The notes: generated by a model from the sequence alone, not told the origin. 64,000 bases of DNA from JBBQXK01 sp038209775 (GCA_038209775.1 JBBQXK010000020.1:1-64000), one strand, 5' to 3'; shown: positions 42,396 through 51,606, counted from the stretch's first letter. A program made the numbers and translations.

Positions 42396-43250
42396 ATGGC
42401 GCGCCTGTGGCGTCTGGCGGTGCCGGTCGCGGTGTTGGCGCTGCTGTGGCAAGTGGCAGACGGCCCCGAGGCGCTGCGCCGTCTGCGCGGTGCCGATGCC
42501 GTCTGGCTGGCCCTGTCGCTGCTGGCGGTGCTGGCACAGACCATCCTCAGCGCGCTGCGCTGGCGTCTGGTGGCGCGGGCGCTGGGGATGGACATGGCCT
42601 TGCCGCGCGCGGTGACCGAGTATTTCGTGGCGCAGGTGGTGAACCAGACCCTGCCCGGCGGCATCCCCGGCGATGCGGCCCGGGCGGTGCGCGCACGCGG
42701 GCAAGGCGGCCTGCGCGCCGCCGCCGGGGCAGTGGTGGCCGAGCGTGTGGCGGGGCAGATGGCGCTGTTCGCCGTCCTTATCCCGGCCTTGACCCTGTCG
42801 TTGGCTGCAGGCGGCATCCCATGGCCGCCCATCACCGGCTGGGTTCTGGCCGGCGTGACCGTGCTGGCCGCAATCGTGCCGCTCCTGCCAAGGCCCGGCT
42901 GGGCCGCCCCCATGGCGGCCCTCTGGCATCCCTCGGTCTGGCCCGCTCAGGTGCTGCTCGGCATAACCATCGTCACCCTCAACCTCGCAGGTTTTGCCTT
43001 GGCCGCGCGCGCCACCGGCACCTACCTGTCACCCGAGGCGACAGCCACCCTCGTCCCCCTGATCCTGACTGCCATGCTTGTACCCCTGTCCATCGGCGGC
43101 TGGGGCTGGCGCGAAGGGGCGGCGGCGCTCCTGTTCCCGCTTGCCGGGGCCACAGCCGGGGCCGGGCTGGCCGCAGCGGCGGCGTTTGGCGCGGTGATCC
43201 TTGTCGCATCGCTGCCCGGCGTGTTCTGGCTCAGCCGGGGCAGGGGATAA
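42396..43250 (+). CDS. Lysylphosphatidylglycerol-synthase TM / UPF0104-like flippase protein
   Basis: About 284 residues, largely membrane helices. The pattern LALSLLAVLAQTILSALRW, AVTEYFVAQVVNQTLPGGIPGDAAR and PLSIGGWGWREGAAALLF is that of the LPG synthase transmembrane / UPF0104 family, some of which move lipids across the membrane. Start is ATG 42396 or one of two GTG codons just before it. Third gene of the lipid-type operon. Confidence 0.8.
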   Translation: MARLWRLAVPVAVLALLWQVADGPEALRRLRGADAVWLALSLLAVLAQTILSALRWRLVARALGMDMALPRAVTEYFVAQVVNQTLPGGIPGDAARAVRARGQGGLRAAAGAVVAERVAGQMALFAVLIPALTLSLAAGGIPWPPITGWVLAGVTVLAAIVPLLPRPGWAAPMAALWHPSVWPAQVLLGITIVTLNLAGFALAARATGTYLSPEATATLVPLILTAMLVPLSIGGWGWREGAAALLFPLAGATAGAGLAAAAAFGAVILVASLPGVFWLSRGRG

Positions 43251-43325
43251 CAGCGCATGACCCCAAGACGGTTTGCATCCCCCCGCCATCGGACTACAAC
43301 CCCCTAACCCCTGTCGGAGATACCC

Positions 43326-44315
43326 ATGCCCCTGCCGCTTTTGTCCCGCCGCCGCCTTTTGGGCACTGGTGCCGCCGCCCTTGGCCTCATGCCCTTCGCC
43401 CGACATGCCGCTGCGGCCACCCCGGCGGCGTTGCAACTGTCGTGGCTGCATTCGGTGCAGTTCGGCGGCAGCTACATCGCGCAGTCCAAGGGGTACTGGT
43501 CTGCGCAGGGCCTTGACGTGCGGCTCGACGCCGGCGGCCCGAACGCGCCTGTCGAACCGCCCGTAGTGTCCGGTCAGGCCCTGATCGGCATTTCCGCCGC
43601 CGACTACACCGCCGCCGCCGTCGCCAACGGCGCCCCGTTCCGCATCATCGGCGTAGCGATGCAGAAAAACCCCTTCGTCATCGCGTCCCTGCCCGCCAAC
43701 CCGGTCAACACCCCCGCCGATCTGGCGGGCAAGAAGATCGGCATGGCCATCGCAAATACCCCCGTGCTGCAGGCCCTCTGCACCCTGAACGGCGTCGACA
43801 TCAACGCGATCGAAGTGGTGCCCACGCAATACGACGCGGCCCCCTTGGTGACGGGCCAGGTCGATTGCCTTCTGTGCTGGCAGACCGACCTACCGGTCGC
43901 GATGACGATGAAGGGCATCGACAACGTCACCATGCTGATGGCCGACCACGGCTATGCGCTGCATTCCCAGACCTACATCGCCACCGAAGACAGCCTGAAG
44001 AACCGCCGCGCCGATCTGGTGGCGATGCTGCGCGGCGAGGTGATGGGCTGGAACGACTACCTCGCCGACACCAAGGCGGCGGCGATGCTGACCGTGGGCA
44101 TGTTCCCCGACGCAGGGCTGGACCTGCCCACGCAGGAACTACAGGCCGAACGGCAGGTGCCGCTGATGTTCTCGGACCTGACAGCGGCCAAGGGGTTCGG
44201 CGTCTGGACGGATGAAACCGTGGCCGCCAACATCGCCACGCTGGCGCTGCTGGGCCGCACCGTGACGCCCGACCTCTGGGACCGCTCGATCCTGGATGAG
44301 GTTCATGGCGCCTGA
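43326..44315 (+). CDS. ABC transporter substrate-binding protein, NMT1/THI5-like
   Basis: 329 residues with a twin-arginine signal (SRRRLLGTGAAALGLMPF, cleavage near HAAAA). The NMT1-like fold is seen in LSWLHSVQFGGSYIAQSKGYW, VSGQALIGISAADY and LAGKKIGMA. Related proteins bind pyrimidine precursors, riboflavin or other small planar molecules. GGAG precedes the ATG. No TPP or FMN riboswitch is visible in the 75 bases upstream. Starts an operon with an ATPase and a fused permease. Confidence 0.83.
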   Translation: MPLPLLSRRRLLGTGAAALGLMPFARHAAAATPAALQLSWLHSVQFGGSYIAQSKGYWSAQGLDVRLDAGGPNAPVEPPVVSGQALIGISAADYTAAAVANGAPFRIIGVAMQKNPFVIASLPANPVNTPADLAGKKIGMAIANTPVLQALCTLNGVDINAIEVVPTQYDAAPLVTGQVDCLLCWQTDLPVAMTMKGIDNVTMLMADHGYALHSQTYIATEDSLKNRRADLVAMLRGEVMGWNDYLADTKAAAMLTVGMFPDAGLDLPTQELQAERQVPLMFSDLTAAKGFGVWTDETVAANIATLALLGRTVTPDLWDRSILDEVHGA

Positions 44316-45111
44316 CCGCCCCCCGCCACCCGAGGTCACACTACGCGGCCTCAGCCGCACCTTCGGCACCGGGCCTGCCCGGGTTGCGGCGCTGGCCGCC
44401 ACCGACCTGACCTTTGCCGCCGGACAGACGACGGCCCTCGTCGGCCCCTCGGGCTGTGGCAAGTCCACGCTTTTGCGGCTGGTCGCGGGGCTCGACACCC
44501 CCACGGCGGGCGAGGTGCGGATCGGCGGGCGCACGCCTGCCGAGGTGACCCGCGACGCCGGGCTGGCGATGGCGTTCCAGGATGCAGCGCTGCTGCCATG
44601 GCGCACCGTGCGCGGCAACATCGCCCTTGCCCTGACCCTCGCCCGCCGCCCCGCCGATCCGGCCGAGGTGGACCGCCTGATATCACTGGTGGGCCTCGAC
44701 GGCTTTGCCGATCACCGCCCGGCGGAATTGTCCGGCGGCATGCGCCAGCGCGCCGCCATCGCGCGCTGCATGGCGACCGAGCCGGCATTGCTGTTGCTCG
44801 ACGAACCCTTCGGCGCGGTTGACGAGCTGACCCGCATCCGCCTGAACGAGGATCTGCCCCGCCTCTGGCAGAAACGCGGGGCAACCGCCCTTCTGGTCAC
44901 GCATTCGGTGGCCGAGGCGGTGCTGTTGTCCGACCGGGTGATCGTGTTCTCGCCCCGCCCGGCCACGGTGGTGGCCGACATTCCCGTGACACTGCCCCAA
45001 CCCCGCCTGCGTGACGTAACGCGCAGTCCTGCGTTCCACGCGCTGGTTGACCGCGTATCGGCCGCACTCTGGGCCGGAATGGCCGGGGACCGCCCGCTGG
45101 CAGCCGAATGA
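44305..45111 (+). CDS. ABC transporter ATP-binding protein
   Basis: 268 residues. Walker A GPSGCGKST, Q loop AFQDAALLPWRT, signature LSGGMRQR, Walker B LLLDEPFGAVDE and THSVAEAV are present, matching the NitT/TauT class. Start ATG 44305 (GATGAGG just before it) inside the binding-protein gene; ATG 44296 is an alternative. Its stop overlaps the permease frame's first ATG. Confidence 0.92.
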   Translation: MAPDRPPPPEVTLRGLSRTFGTGPARVAALAATDLTFAAGQTTALVGPSGCGKSTLLRLVAGLDTPTAGEVRIGGRTPAEVTRDAGLAMAFQDAALLPWRTVRGNIALALTLARRPADPAEVDRLISLVGLDGFADHRPAELSGGMRQRAAIARCMATEPALLLLDEPFGAVDELTRIRLNEDLPRLWQKRGATALLVTHSVAEAVLLSDRVIVFSPRPATVVADIPVTLPQPRLRDVTRSPAFHALVDRVSAALWAGMAGDRPLAAE

Positions 45112-46739
45112 CCACCCCCGCGCGCCCCCACCCCCAACCCCTCCCCCGACGGGGGAGGGGCGGCACCTCTTTGGCCATTCACGCAATGGCGAAAGGCCGG
45201 GGGTGGGGGGCAGCACTGCCCGCAGTGGCCGCACTGATCCTGTGGGAAGCCATCTCGCACCTGCCCGGGGCGACCTACCTTATTGCCGGACCCACCGACG
45301 TCGCCATCTGGCTGACCGCCAACGCTGGCCTTGCGGCCCGCGCCACCGCCGTCACGGTCAAGGCCGCCGCCTTGGGCTTTCTCTGGGGCAACCTCGCCGC
45401 CATCGCACTGGCCCTCCTGTCCCTGGCCCTGCCGCGGATTGAGCGGTTCATCTCCACCCTTGCCCTTCTGGTGTTCTGCCTGCCGCTGGTCGCCACCGGG
45501 CCGATCCTGCGGGTGCTGTATGGCCCGGGCGAGGGGCCGCAGATCACCATTGCCGCCCTTGCCGTGTCCTTCACCACGTACCTGTCGCTGATGGTCGGCC
45601 TGCGCGCCGCCCCGGCAAGCTGGTTTGACCTCGTGCGCAGCTATGGCCGCGGCCGCCTGTCCGAGCTTTGGCGCATCCGCGTCCATGCCGCACTGCCCTA
45701 CCTCATCTCGGGTCTGCAGATCGCTGCCCCGGCCGCCATCCTTGGCGCGCTGGTGGGTGAGTTCACGGGTGCCGACCGTGGCCTTGGCGTCCTCACCCTG
45801 CGGGCCATGCGCGGCCTCGATCTGCCCGCCACCACCGCCCTTGCCACCGTCGCGGCAGCGGTGTCGATCGCGGCCTATGCCAGCCTCGGCGCACTCGGGC
45901 GACGGCTGTCGGTCGCCCCCGTCCCAACCCTCCTCGCCCCGTTGCCCGAGGGGCGCTCCTCAACTCTCCCCTCCCTCCTGCGCTGGCTGGCCACCGGCGT
46001 GGTCATCCTCCTCCTCTGGCAGGTCGCAATGGACGCCTTCGCCCTCAACACCTTCTTCGCCAAGCGCCCCGGCGATGTCTGGCAGTTCCTGATGGCCGCC
46101 CCTGACGCCGCGACCAACCGTGCCACGCTGGTCGCGGCCTTCGGCCAGACCATGGTCCTCGCCCTGCCGGGCTACATCGCGGGCCTTATCCTTGGCGCGG
46201 GTGCGGCGGCGGCGGTGGTCCTCTGGCCCGGCGCTGCGGTGACGCTGATGCCTCTGGCCATTGCACTCCGCTCGGTCCCCATCGTCACCACGGCGCCCCT
46301 GATCGTGCTGGCACTGGGGCGCGGCGCCATCGGCACCATCACCATCGTGGCGGTGATGATCTTCTTTCCCACGCTTGTCGCTTGCCTGAACGGTCTGGCC
46401 CGGACCCCTGCGCAGGTGCGCGATGTGTTTGCCAGCTACGCCGCCACCCGCTGGCAGCGGCTGGTCCACGCCCAGATCCCCGCCATGCTGCCCGCCTTCT
46501 TTGCCTCGGCCCGGATGGCCGTGCCCGCCGCCATCCTGGCCGCCACCACCACCGAATGGCTGGCCACCGGCATCGGCATGGGCAACCTGATGGCACTGAC
46601 CGCCTCGACCTCGGCCTATGCGATGCTGTGGAGTGCTGTTGCCCTTCTATCGGTGACCGCCGCCATGGGCTATGTCGCGGTTGAGGCGGTTGAGCGCGCG
46701 GTGCTGCGCATCTATGGCCCCGAACAACTGGCAAGGTAA
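45108..46739 (+). CDS. ABC transporter permease, fused double-domain
   Basis: 543 residues holding two complete NitT-type permease domains in tandem: about 35-270 and 295-535, each with its EAA loop (SYGRGRLSELWRIRVHAALP; SYAATRWQRLVHAQIPAMLP). One chain thus replaces the usual permease pair. The first 26 residues, including HPQPLPRRGRGG, come from a palindromic repeat inserted at the junction with the ATPase gene. The original start is probably ATG 45186 (MAKGRGWGAAL), although ATG 45108 keeps the four-base overlap. Confidence 0.85.
   Translation: MTTPARPHPQPLPRRGRGGTSLAIHAMAKGRGWGAALPAVAALILWEAISHLPGATYLIAGPTDVAIWLTANAGLAARATAVTVKAAALGFLWGNLAAIALALLSLALPRIERFISTLALLVFCLPLVATGPILRVLYGPGEGPQITIAALAVSFTTYLSLMVGLRAAPASWFDLVRSYGRGRLSELWRIRVHAALPYLISGLQIAAPAAILGALVGEFTGADRGLGVLTLRAMRGLDLPATTALATVAAAVSIAAYASLGALGRRLSVAPVPTLLAPLPEGRSSTLPSLLRWLATGVVILLLWQVAMDAFALNTFFAKRPGDVWQFLMAAPDAATNRATLVAAFGQTMVLALPGYIAGLILGAGAAAAVVLWPGAAVTLMPLAIALRSVPIVTTAPLIVLALGRGAIGTITIVAVMIFFPTLVACLNGLARTPAQVRDVFASYAATRWQRLVHAQIPAMLPAFFASARMAVPAAILAATTTEWLATGIGMGNLMALTASTSAYAMLWSAVALLSVTAAMGYVAVEAVERAVLRIYGPEQLAR
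45125..45209. repeat. Three-way-junction palindromic repeat element
   Basis: An outer perfect stem of 11 pairs (45125-45135 with 45199-45209) encloses two hairpins: CCCCTCCCCC-gac-GGGGGAGGGG (45138-45160) and an 11-base stem with one mismatch (45169-45179 with 45185-45195). The 85-base unit looks like a REP/MITE-type element. It lies at the start of the permease reading frame. Confidence 0.8.
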
Positions 46740-46745
46740 CGCCCC

Positions 46746-47783
46746 ATGACCCCCGCAAGCTTTGCCATCCCCGGCGACATTGACCAGATCACCGGCGGCT
46801 ACATCTATGAGAAATCCCTCCTCCACGCCCTGCGCGACGCCGGCCGGCAGGTGGCGCATGTGGAACTTCCGGGCAGCTTTCCCGACGCCCCCGCCGCCGA
46901 CATGGCCCGCGCCGTGGCCCAACTGGCCGCCCTGCCACCGGATCAGCCGGTGATCCTCGACGGCCTCGTCTACGGCTCCATCGACACAACCGGCCTTGCC
47001 ACCGTCGAAGCCCCCCTCGTCGCGATGATCCACCACCCCCTTGGTCTTGAGACCGGCCTCCCCCCCGCCCGCGCCCGCGACCTGTTGCAGCGTGAGGCCG
47101 CGAACCTCGTCCTTGCCGCCCATGTCGTCGTCCCCTCGCCCCACACCGCCCGCATCCTGTCCTCCGACTTCGGCGTTGACCCGTCCCGCATCACCATCGC
47201 GCAGCCCGGTTTCGCCCCCCCCGACCCGGTCCGCACGCCCGCAACCCCGCCCCTGATCCTCGCCGTCGGCCTGATCGCGGTGCGCAAGGGGCATGACGTC
47301 CTGATCCGCGCGCTTGCGCGCATCGCTGACCTGTCCTGGCAGGCCCGGATCGTCGGCAGCGCGCATGATCCCCGGATCGCCACCGCCCTCAAGGCTCAGA
47401 TCTCCGCCGCAGGCCTTGACCGGCGCATCACCCTGCAGGGCGGGATGGACCGGGGCGACCTCGCCACCCTCTACCGCCAGGCCACCCTTTTCGCCCTTGC
47501 CACAAGGTACGAAGGCTACGGCATGGTCTTTGGCGAGGCGCTTCTGCACGGCCTCCCCATCGTCACCTGCAACGCCGGCGCGGTCCCCGAAACCGTCCCC
47601 CACGGTGCGGGCCTGTTGGTCGATGTGGATGACGACGCGGCCTTTGCCGGTGCCCTGCACCACCTCCTGACCGACACCGCCGCCCGCACCACCATGGCAC
47701 AAACCGCCACAACCGCAGGCCACACCCTGCCACGCTGGTCCGACACGGCGGCCATCATGGGCGCCGTCCTCGACCGCATCTGA
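46746..47783 (+). CDS. Glycosyltransferase, GT4-like
   Basis: 345-residue GT-B fold enzyme. FAIPGDIDQITGGYIYEKSLL is the N-terminal glycine-rich loop, LILAVGLIAVRKGHDVLI the start of the nucleotide-sugar half, and EGYGMVFGEALLHGLPIV the family 4 E-x7-E motif. No membrane segments. It starts six bases after the permease stop, yet its link to transport is unclear. Acceptor unknown. Confidence 0.88.
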   Translation: MTPASFAIPGDIDQITGGYIYEKSLLHALRDAGRQVAHVELPGSFPDAPAADMARAVAQLAALPPDQPVILDGLVYGSIDTTGLATVEAPLVAMIHHPLGLETGLPPARARDLLQREAANLVLAAHVVVPSPHTARILSSDFGVDPSRITIAQPGFAPPDPVRTPATPPLILAVGLIAVRKGHDVLIRALARIADLSWQARIVGSAHDPRIATALKAQISAAGLDRRITLQGGMDRGDLATLYRQATLFALATRYEGYGMVFGEALLHGLPIVTCNAGAVPETVPHGAGLLVDVDDDAAFAGALHHLLTDTAARTTMAQTATTAGHTLPRWSDTAAIMGAVLDRI

Positions 47784-47797
47784 CCTTCTGTTATCCC

Positions 47798-47858
47798 TTC
47801 CAGCTTCACCTTGCACAAATACTCCACGGGGGGTGCGGGGGGTGTGAAACCCCCCGTC
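47798..47858. repeat. Intergenic repeat with hairpin
   Basis: Contains CGGGGGGT (47836-47843) pairing with ACCCCCCG (47849-47856). The preceding part, read on the minus strand, carries the GGAGTATTTG core that resembles the segment at 25806-25850. It lies between the glycosyltransferase and the convergent ABC operon. It may help end transcription, but no T run follows. Confidence 0.4.
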
Positions 47859-48018
47859 TCCGACGGCCAAACATGGTGTACATTTCCCAAGATCGCGCCG
47901 CCCGTCCACCTTGCCCCGCGCAACCGGGCGGGATCGTCGCTGCGGGGTGGGTCACCCTTTCGCACAGGTGCAAGGAAAGCGTCCCGACGACGCCCGCCAC
48001 GCCGACCCCTTTACAGGG

Positions 48019-48774
48019 TCACAGCAACAGTCGGTCGGCCGAGGCGTCGAACAGGCTGCGCGCATAGGGCGTGGTCATCCGCACCCCGGCCAGATCGTCG
48101 CGCGACATCTCTTCGACGGCACGGCCGTGCTGCATCACCAGAATGCGGTCGGTCATGTGGTCGATGACGGCAAGGTCATGGCTGACCATCAGGAACGTCA
48201 GCCCCCGGTCGGCCCGCAGGCGGTTCAACAGGTTCAGCACCTCGGCCTGAACGCTCGCGTCCAAGGCACTGGTGGGTTCGTCCAGCAGCAATATCGTCGG
48301 TTCCAGCATCAGCGCACGCGCGATGGCCACGCGCTGCCGCTGGCCGCCCGACAGCTGGTGCGGATAGCGGAACCGGAACGAGGGCGGCAGGCCCACATCG
48401 GTCAGCGCCTGCACCACGCGGGCGTCCGACCCGGGCAGCCCGTGGATCGCCAGCGGTTCCGACAGGGTGCGGTCGATGGTGTGGCGGGGGTGCAGGCTGG
48501 CATAGGGGTCCTGGAACACCATCTGCACCTGCGCCGAAAACGCCCGACCGCGCGGGGTCGGCAGGGTCTTGCCGCCGATCCTGATGGTGCCGCCTGTTAC
48601 CGGCGCCATGCCGCAGATCGCCCGCAGGATGGTCGACTTGCCCGACCCGCTTTCGCCGACCAGCCCATAGCTTTCGCGCGCCCCCACCGACAGGCTGACA
48701 TTCTGCACCGCCTGCACCTCGCGCCCCTTGGTGCGGAAGGTGACGCTGAGGTTGTCGATCTCGATCAGGCTCAT
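48019..48774 (-). CDS. Oligopeptide/dipeptide-type ABC transporter ATP-binding protein (DppF-like)
   Basis: 251 residues from MSLIEIDNLSVTF (ATG 48774). Walker A GESGSGKST, signature LSGGQRQR, Walker B LLLDEPTSALD and SHDLAVIDHM define an Opp/Dpp-class ATPase. Last gene of a five-gene minus-strand operon (binding protein, two permeases, two ATPases), all joined by four-base overlaps after the first gene. Confidence 0.93.
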   Translation of the reverse strand: MSLIEIDNLSVTFRTKGREVQAVQNVSLSVGARESYGLVGESGSGKSTILRAICGMAPVTGGTIRIGGKTLPTPRGRAFSAQVQMVFQDPYASLHPRHTIDRTLSEPLAIHGLPGSDARVVQALTDVGLPPSFRFRYPHQLSGGQRQRVAIARALMLEPTILLLDEPTSALDASVQAEVLNLLNRLRADRGLTFLMVSHDLAVIDHMTDRILVMQHGRAVEEMSRDDLAGVRMTTPYARSLFDASADRLLL

Positions 48775-49601
48775 GTGGCCCAATCTCCGGTACGGTCCAG
48801 CCCGGGCAGGGGGCCACGCGGCCCGCCGATGCGTGGCAGGCAGTTCAGCAGGCCCCGCGTGTAGGGGTGCTGCGCGGCCAGCAGGTTGGCGGCGGCCAAC
48901 TCCTCAACCACGCGGCCCTTGTACATCACCAGCACCCGGTCACAGAACCGCGCCACCAGCCGCAGATCGTGGCTGATGAAGATCAGCGCCATCCCCCGGT
49001 CGCGCACCAGCGCGTCAAGGATCGACAGCACCTCGGCCTGCACGGTGACATCCAGCGCACTCGTCGGCTCATCCGCGATCAGAAGGTCAGGCTCGGGGAT
49101 CAGCATCATCGCGATCATCACCCGCTGCCCCATGCCGCCCGACAATTCATGCGGATAGGCCCCCATCACGCGGTCGGGGTCACGGATCTGCACGGCATCC
49201 AGCGCGGCCATCGCCTTGGCGGTGGCATCGGCGCGGCCAAGGCCATCTCGCAGGCGCAGCCCTTCGGTCAGTTGGCGGCCCACGGTCATTACCGGGTTCA
49301 GCGAATACTTCGGGTCCTGCATCACCATGCCGATCCGCTTGCCGCGCAGCGCGCGCATGTCGCGCTCGCTGGCGGCCAACAGATCCTGCCCGTCAAACGT
49401 CATCGCGTCCGCCTCGATCCGCCCCGGTGGGCGGATCAGGCGCAAAACGGCGCGCCCCGTGATGGTCTTGCCCGAACCTGATTCCCCGACGATCCCCAGC
49501 CGTTCGCGGCCCAGCGAAAACGACACCCCGCGCACCGCCTGCACCGGGCCGGTTTCAGTGGCGAAGGTGACGCGCAGGTTGCGAACGTCCAGAAGGCTCA
49601 T
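48771..49601 (-). CDS. Oligopeptide/dipeptide-type ABC transporter ATP-binding protein (DppD-like)
   Basis: 276 residues from MSLLDVRNLRVTF (ATG 49601). Walker A GESGSGKT, signature LSGGMGQR, Walker B LIADEPTSALDV and the C-terminal oligopeptide ATPase tail (HPYTRGLLNCLPRIG) are present. The tail often carries an iron-sulfur ligand set in some relatives; only one Cys is visible here. Confidence 0.93.
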   Translation of the reverse strand: MSLLDVRNLRVTFATETGPVQAVRGVSFSLGRERLGIVGESGSGKTITGRAVLRLIRPPGRIEADAMTFDGQDLLAASERDMRALRGKRIGMVMQDPKYSLNPVMTVGRQLTEGLRLRDGLGRADATAKAMAALDAVQIRDPDRVMGAYPHELSGGMGQRVMIAMMLIPEPDLLIADEPTSALDVTVQAEVLSILDALVRDRGMALIFISHDLRLVARFCDRVLVMYKGRVVEELAAANLLAAQHPYTRGLLNCLPRIGGPRGPLPGLDRTGDWAT

Positions 49602-50503
49602 CGTGACGCGCTCCGCGGGTCCAAGACATCGCGCAGCCCGTCGCCCAACAGGTTGAACCCCAGCGACACGACAAAGATGGCAAGGCCGGGCATGGTGGCG
49701 ACCCACCATTGTTCAAACAGGAACTTGCGGCCCGACGAAATCATCAGCCCCCATTCCGGCAACGGCGGCTGTACGCCAAGGCCAAGGAACCCCAGACCGG
49801 CGGCAATCAGGATCACCCCCGCCATGTCCAGCGTCACCCGGATGATGACCGACGGCAGGCACATCGGCACCACATGCCCCGCGATGATGCGACCAGCCGA
49901 TGCGCCCTGCAGGCGTATCGCGGCGATGTAGTCAGAATTGCGCACCGTCAGCGTCTCGGCCCGGGCCACACGGGCATAGGGGGGCCAGGCGGTCAGCGCG
50001 ATGGCAAAGACCGCGTTTTCAATGCCGGGGCCCAGCACGGCCACCAGCGCCAGCGCCAGGATCAGCCGGGGGAACGCCAGAAAAATGTCGGTCAGCCGCA
50101 TCAGGGCGGCGTCGATCCAGCCACCGAAATAGCCCGCGACCGTGCCGATCAGAAGGCCGATGACCGGGGCGGTGACAGCGACCAGCGCAATGATGTACAG
50201 CGTGATCCGCGCGCCATGGATGATGCGGCTCAGGATATCGCGCCCGAAATCGTCGGTACCCAGCCAGTTGCCCGCCGTCCCCGGCGGCAACAACCGGCGC
50301 GACAGGTCCTGCACCAATGGATCATGCGGCGAAATCCACGGCGCGAACGCCGCCACCAGCAACAGCGCCCCGACGATGACCAGCCCCGCCATCGCCAGCC
50401 GGTTGCGCCTTATGCGCAGCCAGGCCAGCCACAACTGCCCCAGCCGCGCCTGACGCCGTGACGACGGGTTCTGATCGGCCAGCCAGACGCGCAGCGCGGT
50501 CAT
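49598..50503 (-). CDS. Oligopeptide/dipeptide-type ABC transporter permease (DppC-like)
   Basis: 301 residues from MTALRVWLADQN (ATG 50503). Contains the N-terminal helix plus LGTDDFGRDILSRIIHGARI typical of OppC/DppC and the EAA loop LQGASAGRIIAGHVVPMCLP. About six helices. Overlaps its neighbours by four bases on each side. The longer open frame upstream is a shadow of the other permease gene. Confidence 0.92.
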   Translation of the reverse strand: MTALRVWLADQNPSSRRQARLGQLWLAWLRIRRNRLAMAGLVIVGALLLVAAFAPWISPHDPLVQDLSRRLLPPGTAGNWLGTDDFGRDILSRIIHGARITLYIIALVAVTAPVIGLLIGTVAGYFGGWIDAALMRLTDIFLAFPRLILALALVAVLGPGIENAVFAIALTAWPPYARVARAETLTVRNSDYIAAIRLQGASAGRIIAGHVVPMCLPSVIIRVTLDMAGVILIAAGLGFLGLGVQPPLPEWGLMISSGRKFLFEQWWVATMPGLAIFVVSLGFNLLGDGLRDVLDPRSASR

Positions 50504-51582
50504 TCCCGCGCCCTCGGGTCGACCAACCGATAGAGGATGTCGGACGCCATGTTCAACGTGACGAACACCACCCCCACCACCACGGTGCCGCCCAGAACGG
50601 CCGGCATGTCGGCGGCAAACAGCGCGTCGGTGATATAGCTGCCAAGTCCCGGCCAGGCAAAGATCGTCTCGGTCAGCACCGACCCCTCCAGCAAAAACGC
50701 ATAGGACAGGGCGATCACCGTAATCAGCGGCACCAGCACGTTTTTCATCGCATGCACCCAGATCACCCGCCATTCCGGCATGCCCTTGACCCGCGCGGTG
50801 GTGATATACTCCTGCCCCAGCTCGTTCATCATGAAGCTGCGGGTCATCCGGCTGATGTAGGCCATCGACACATAGCCCAACAGGCCCGCAGGCAGGATGA
50901 TGTGGCTGATTGCGTTGCCGAACACGTCCCACGCGCCGTTCAGCGCGGAATCAATCAGGATCATCCCCGTATAGGTGGTCAGCGTGAACTGCATCTGCAT
51001 GTCATAAACCGGGTCCAGCCGCCCCGGCCCAGCCACCCAGTCCAGTTGCCCATAGAACACCAACAGGCCGATCAGCCCCAGCCAGAACACCGGCATCGAA
51101 TAACCCATCAGCCCCACCACCCGCACGATCTGGTCGGCGATGCTGCCGGGTTTGGTCGCGGCCAAAACGCCCGCCGGAACGCCCACCAGCGTGCCAAAGA
51201 TCGTGCCAAGCGTGGACAACTCCAGCGTGGCGGGGAAATAGCGGGCGATCTCGGTGGTGATACTTTCGCCGGTGCGGATTGAATTGCCAAGGTCGCCCTG
51301 CATCGCATCGGTGACATAGATGAAAAACTGCCGCCACAACGGCAGGTCCAGCCCCAGCTTGATGCGGATCGCCGTCATCTGCGCCTCGGTCGCGCGTTCG
51401 CCGACGATCGACAGCACCGGGTCAATCGGCACCACCCGCCCGATCAGGAAGGTGACCAGCAACAGGCCCAGAAGGGTGATGGAAAGCGTGACAAGGCCAA
51501 GCCCGATCTGGCCCAGAAGTCGCAACAGGCGGTTGTCTCGGGGGGGCGCGGGGATACCGGTCATGCGGGAAGGGGCCGCCAC
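50500..51582 (-). CDS. Oligopeptide/dipeptide-type ABC transporter permease (DppB-like)
   Basis: 360 residues. OppB/DppB signs: LLVTFLIGRVVPIDPVLSIVGE, LGLDLPLWRQFFIYV, GDLGNSIRTGE and the EAA loop ARVKGMPEWRVIWVHAMKNV. ATG 51582 or 51564 could start it. It follows the binding-protein gene by 24 bases. Confidence 0.92.
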   Translation of the reverse strand: MAAPSRMTGIPAPPRDNRLLRLLGQIGLGLVTLSITLLGLLLVTFLIGRVVPIDPVLSIVGERATEAQMTAIRIKLGLDLPLWRQFFIYVTDAMQGDLGNSIRTGESITTEIARYFPATLELSTLGTIFGTLVGVPAGVLAATKPGSIADQIVRVVGLMGYSMPVFWLGLIGLLVFYGQLDWVAGPGRLDPVYDMQMQFTLTTYTGMILIDSALNGAWDVFGNAISHIILPAGLLGYVSMAYISRMTRSFMMNELGQEYITTARVKGMPEWRVIWVHAMKNVLVPLITVIALSYAFLLEGSVLTETIFAWPGLGSYITDALFAADMPAVLGGTVVVGVVFVTLNMASDILYRLVDPRARE

Positions 51583-51606
51583 CCGGATGGGCGGCGGCCC
51601 CGTCGC

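Noticed and set aside
43251..43325. TPP or FMN riboswitch before the NMT1-like binding protein
   Set aside because: The 75-base gap lacks the conserved CTGAGA-type and other riboswitch core sequences and is too short.
50504..50932. N-terminal extension of the DppC-like permease
   Set aside because: This part is the out-of-frame reading of the DppB-like gene; ATG 50503 gives the usual length and the four-base overlap.
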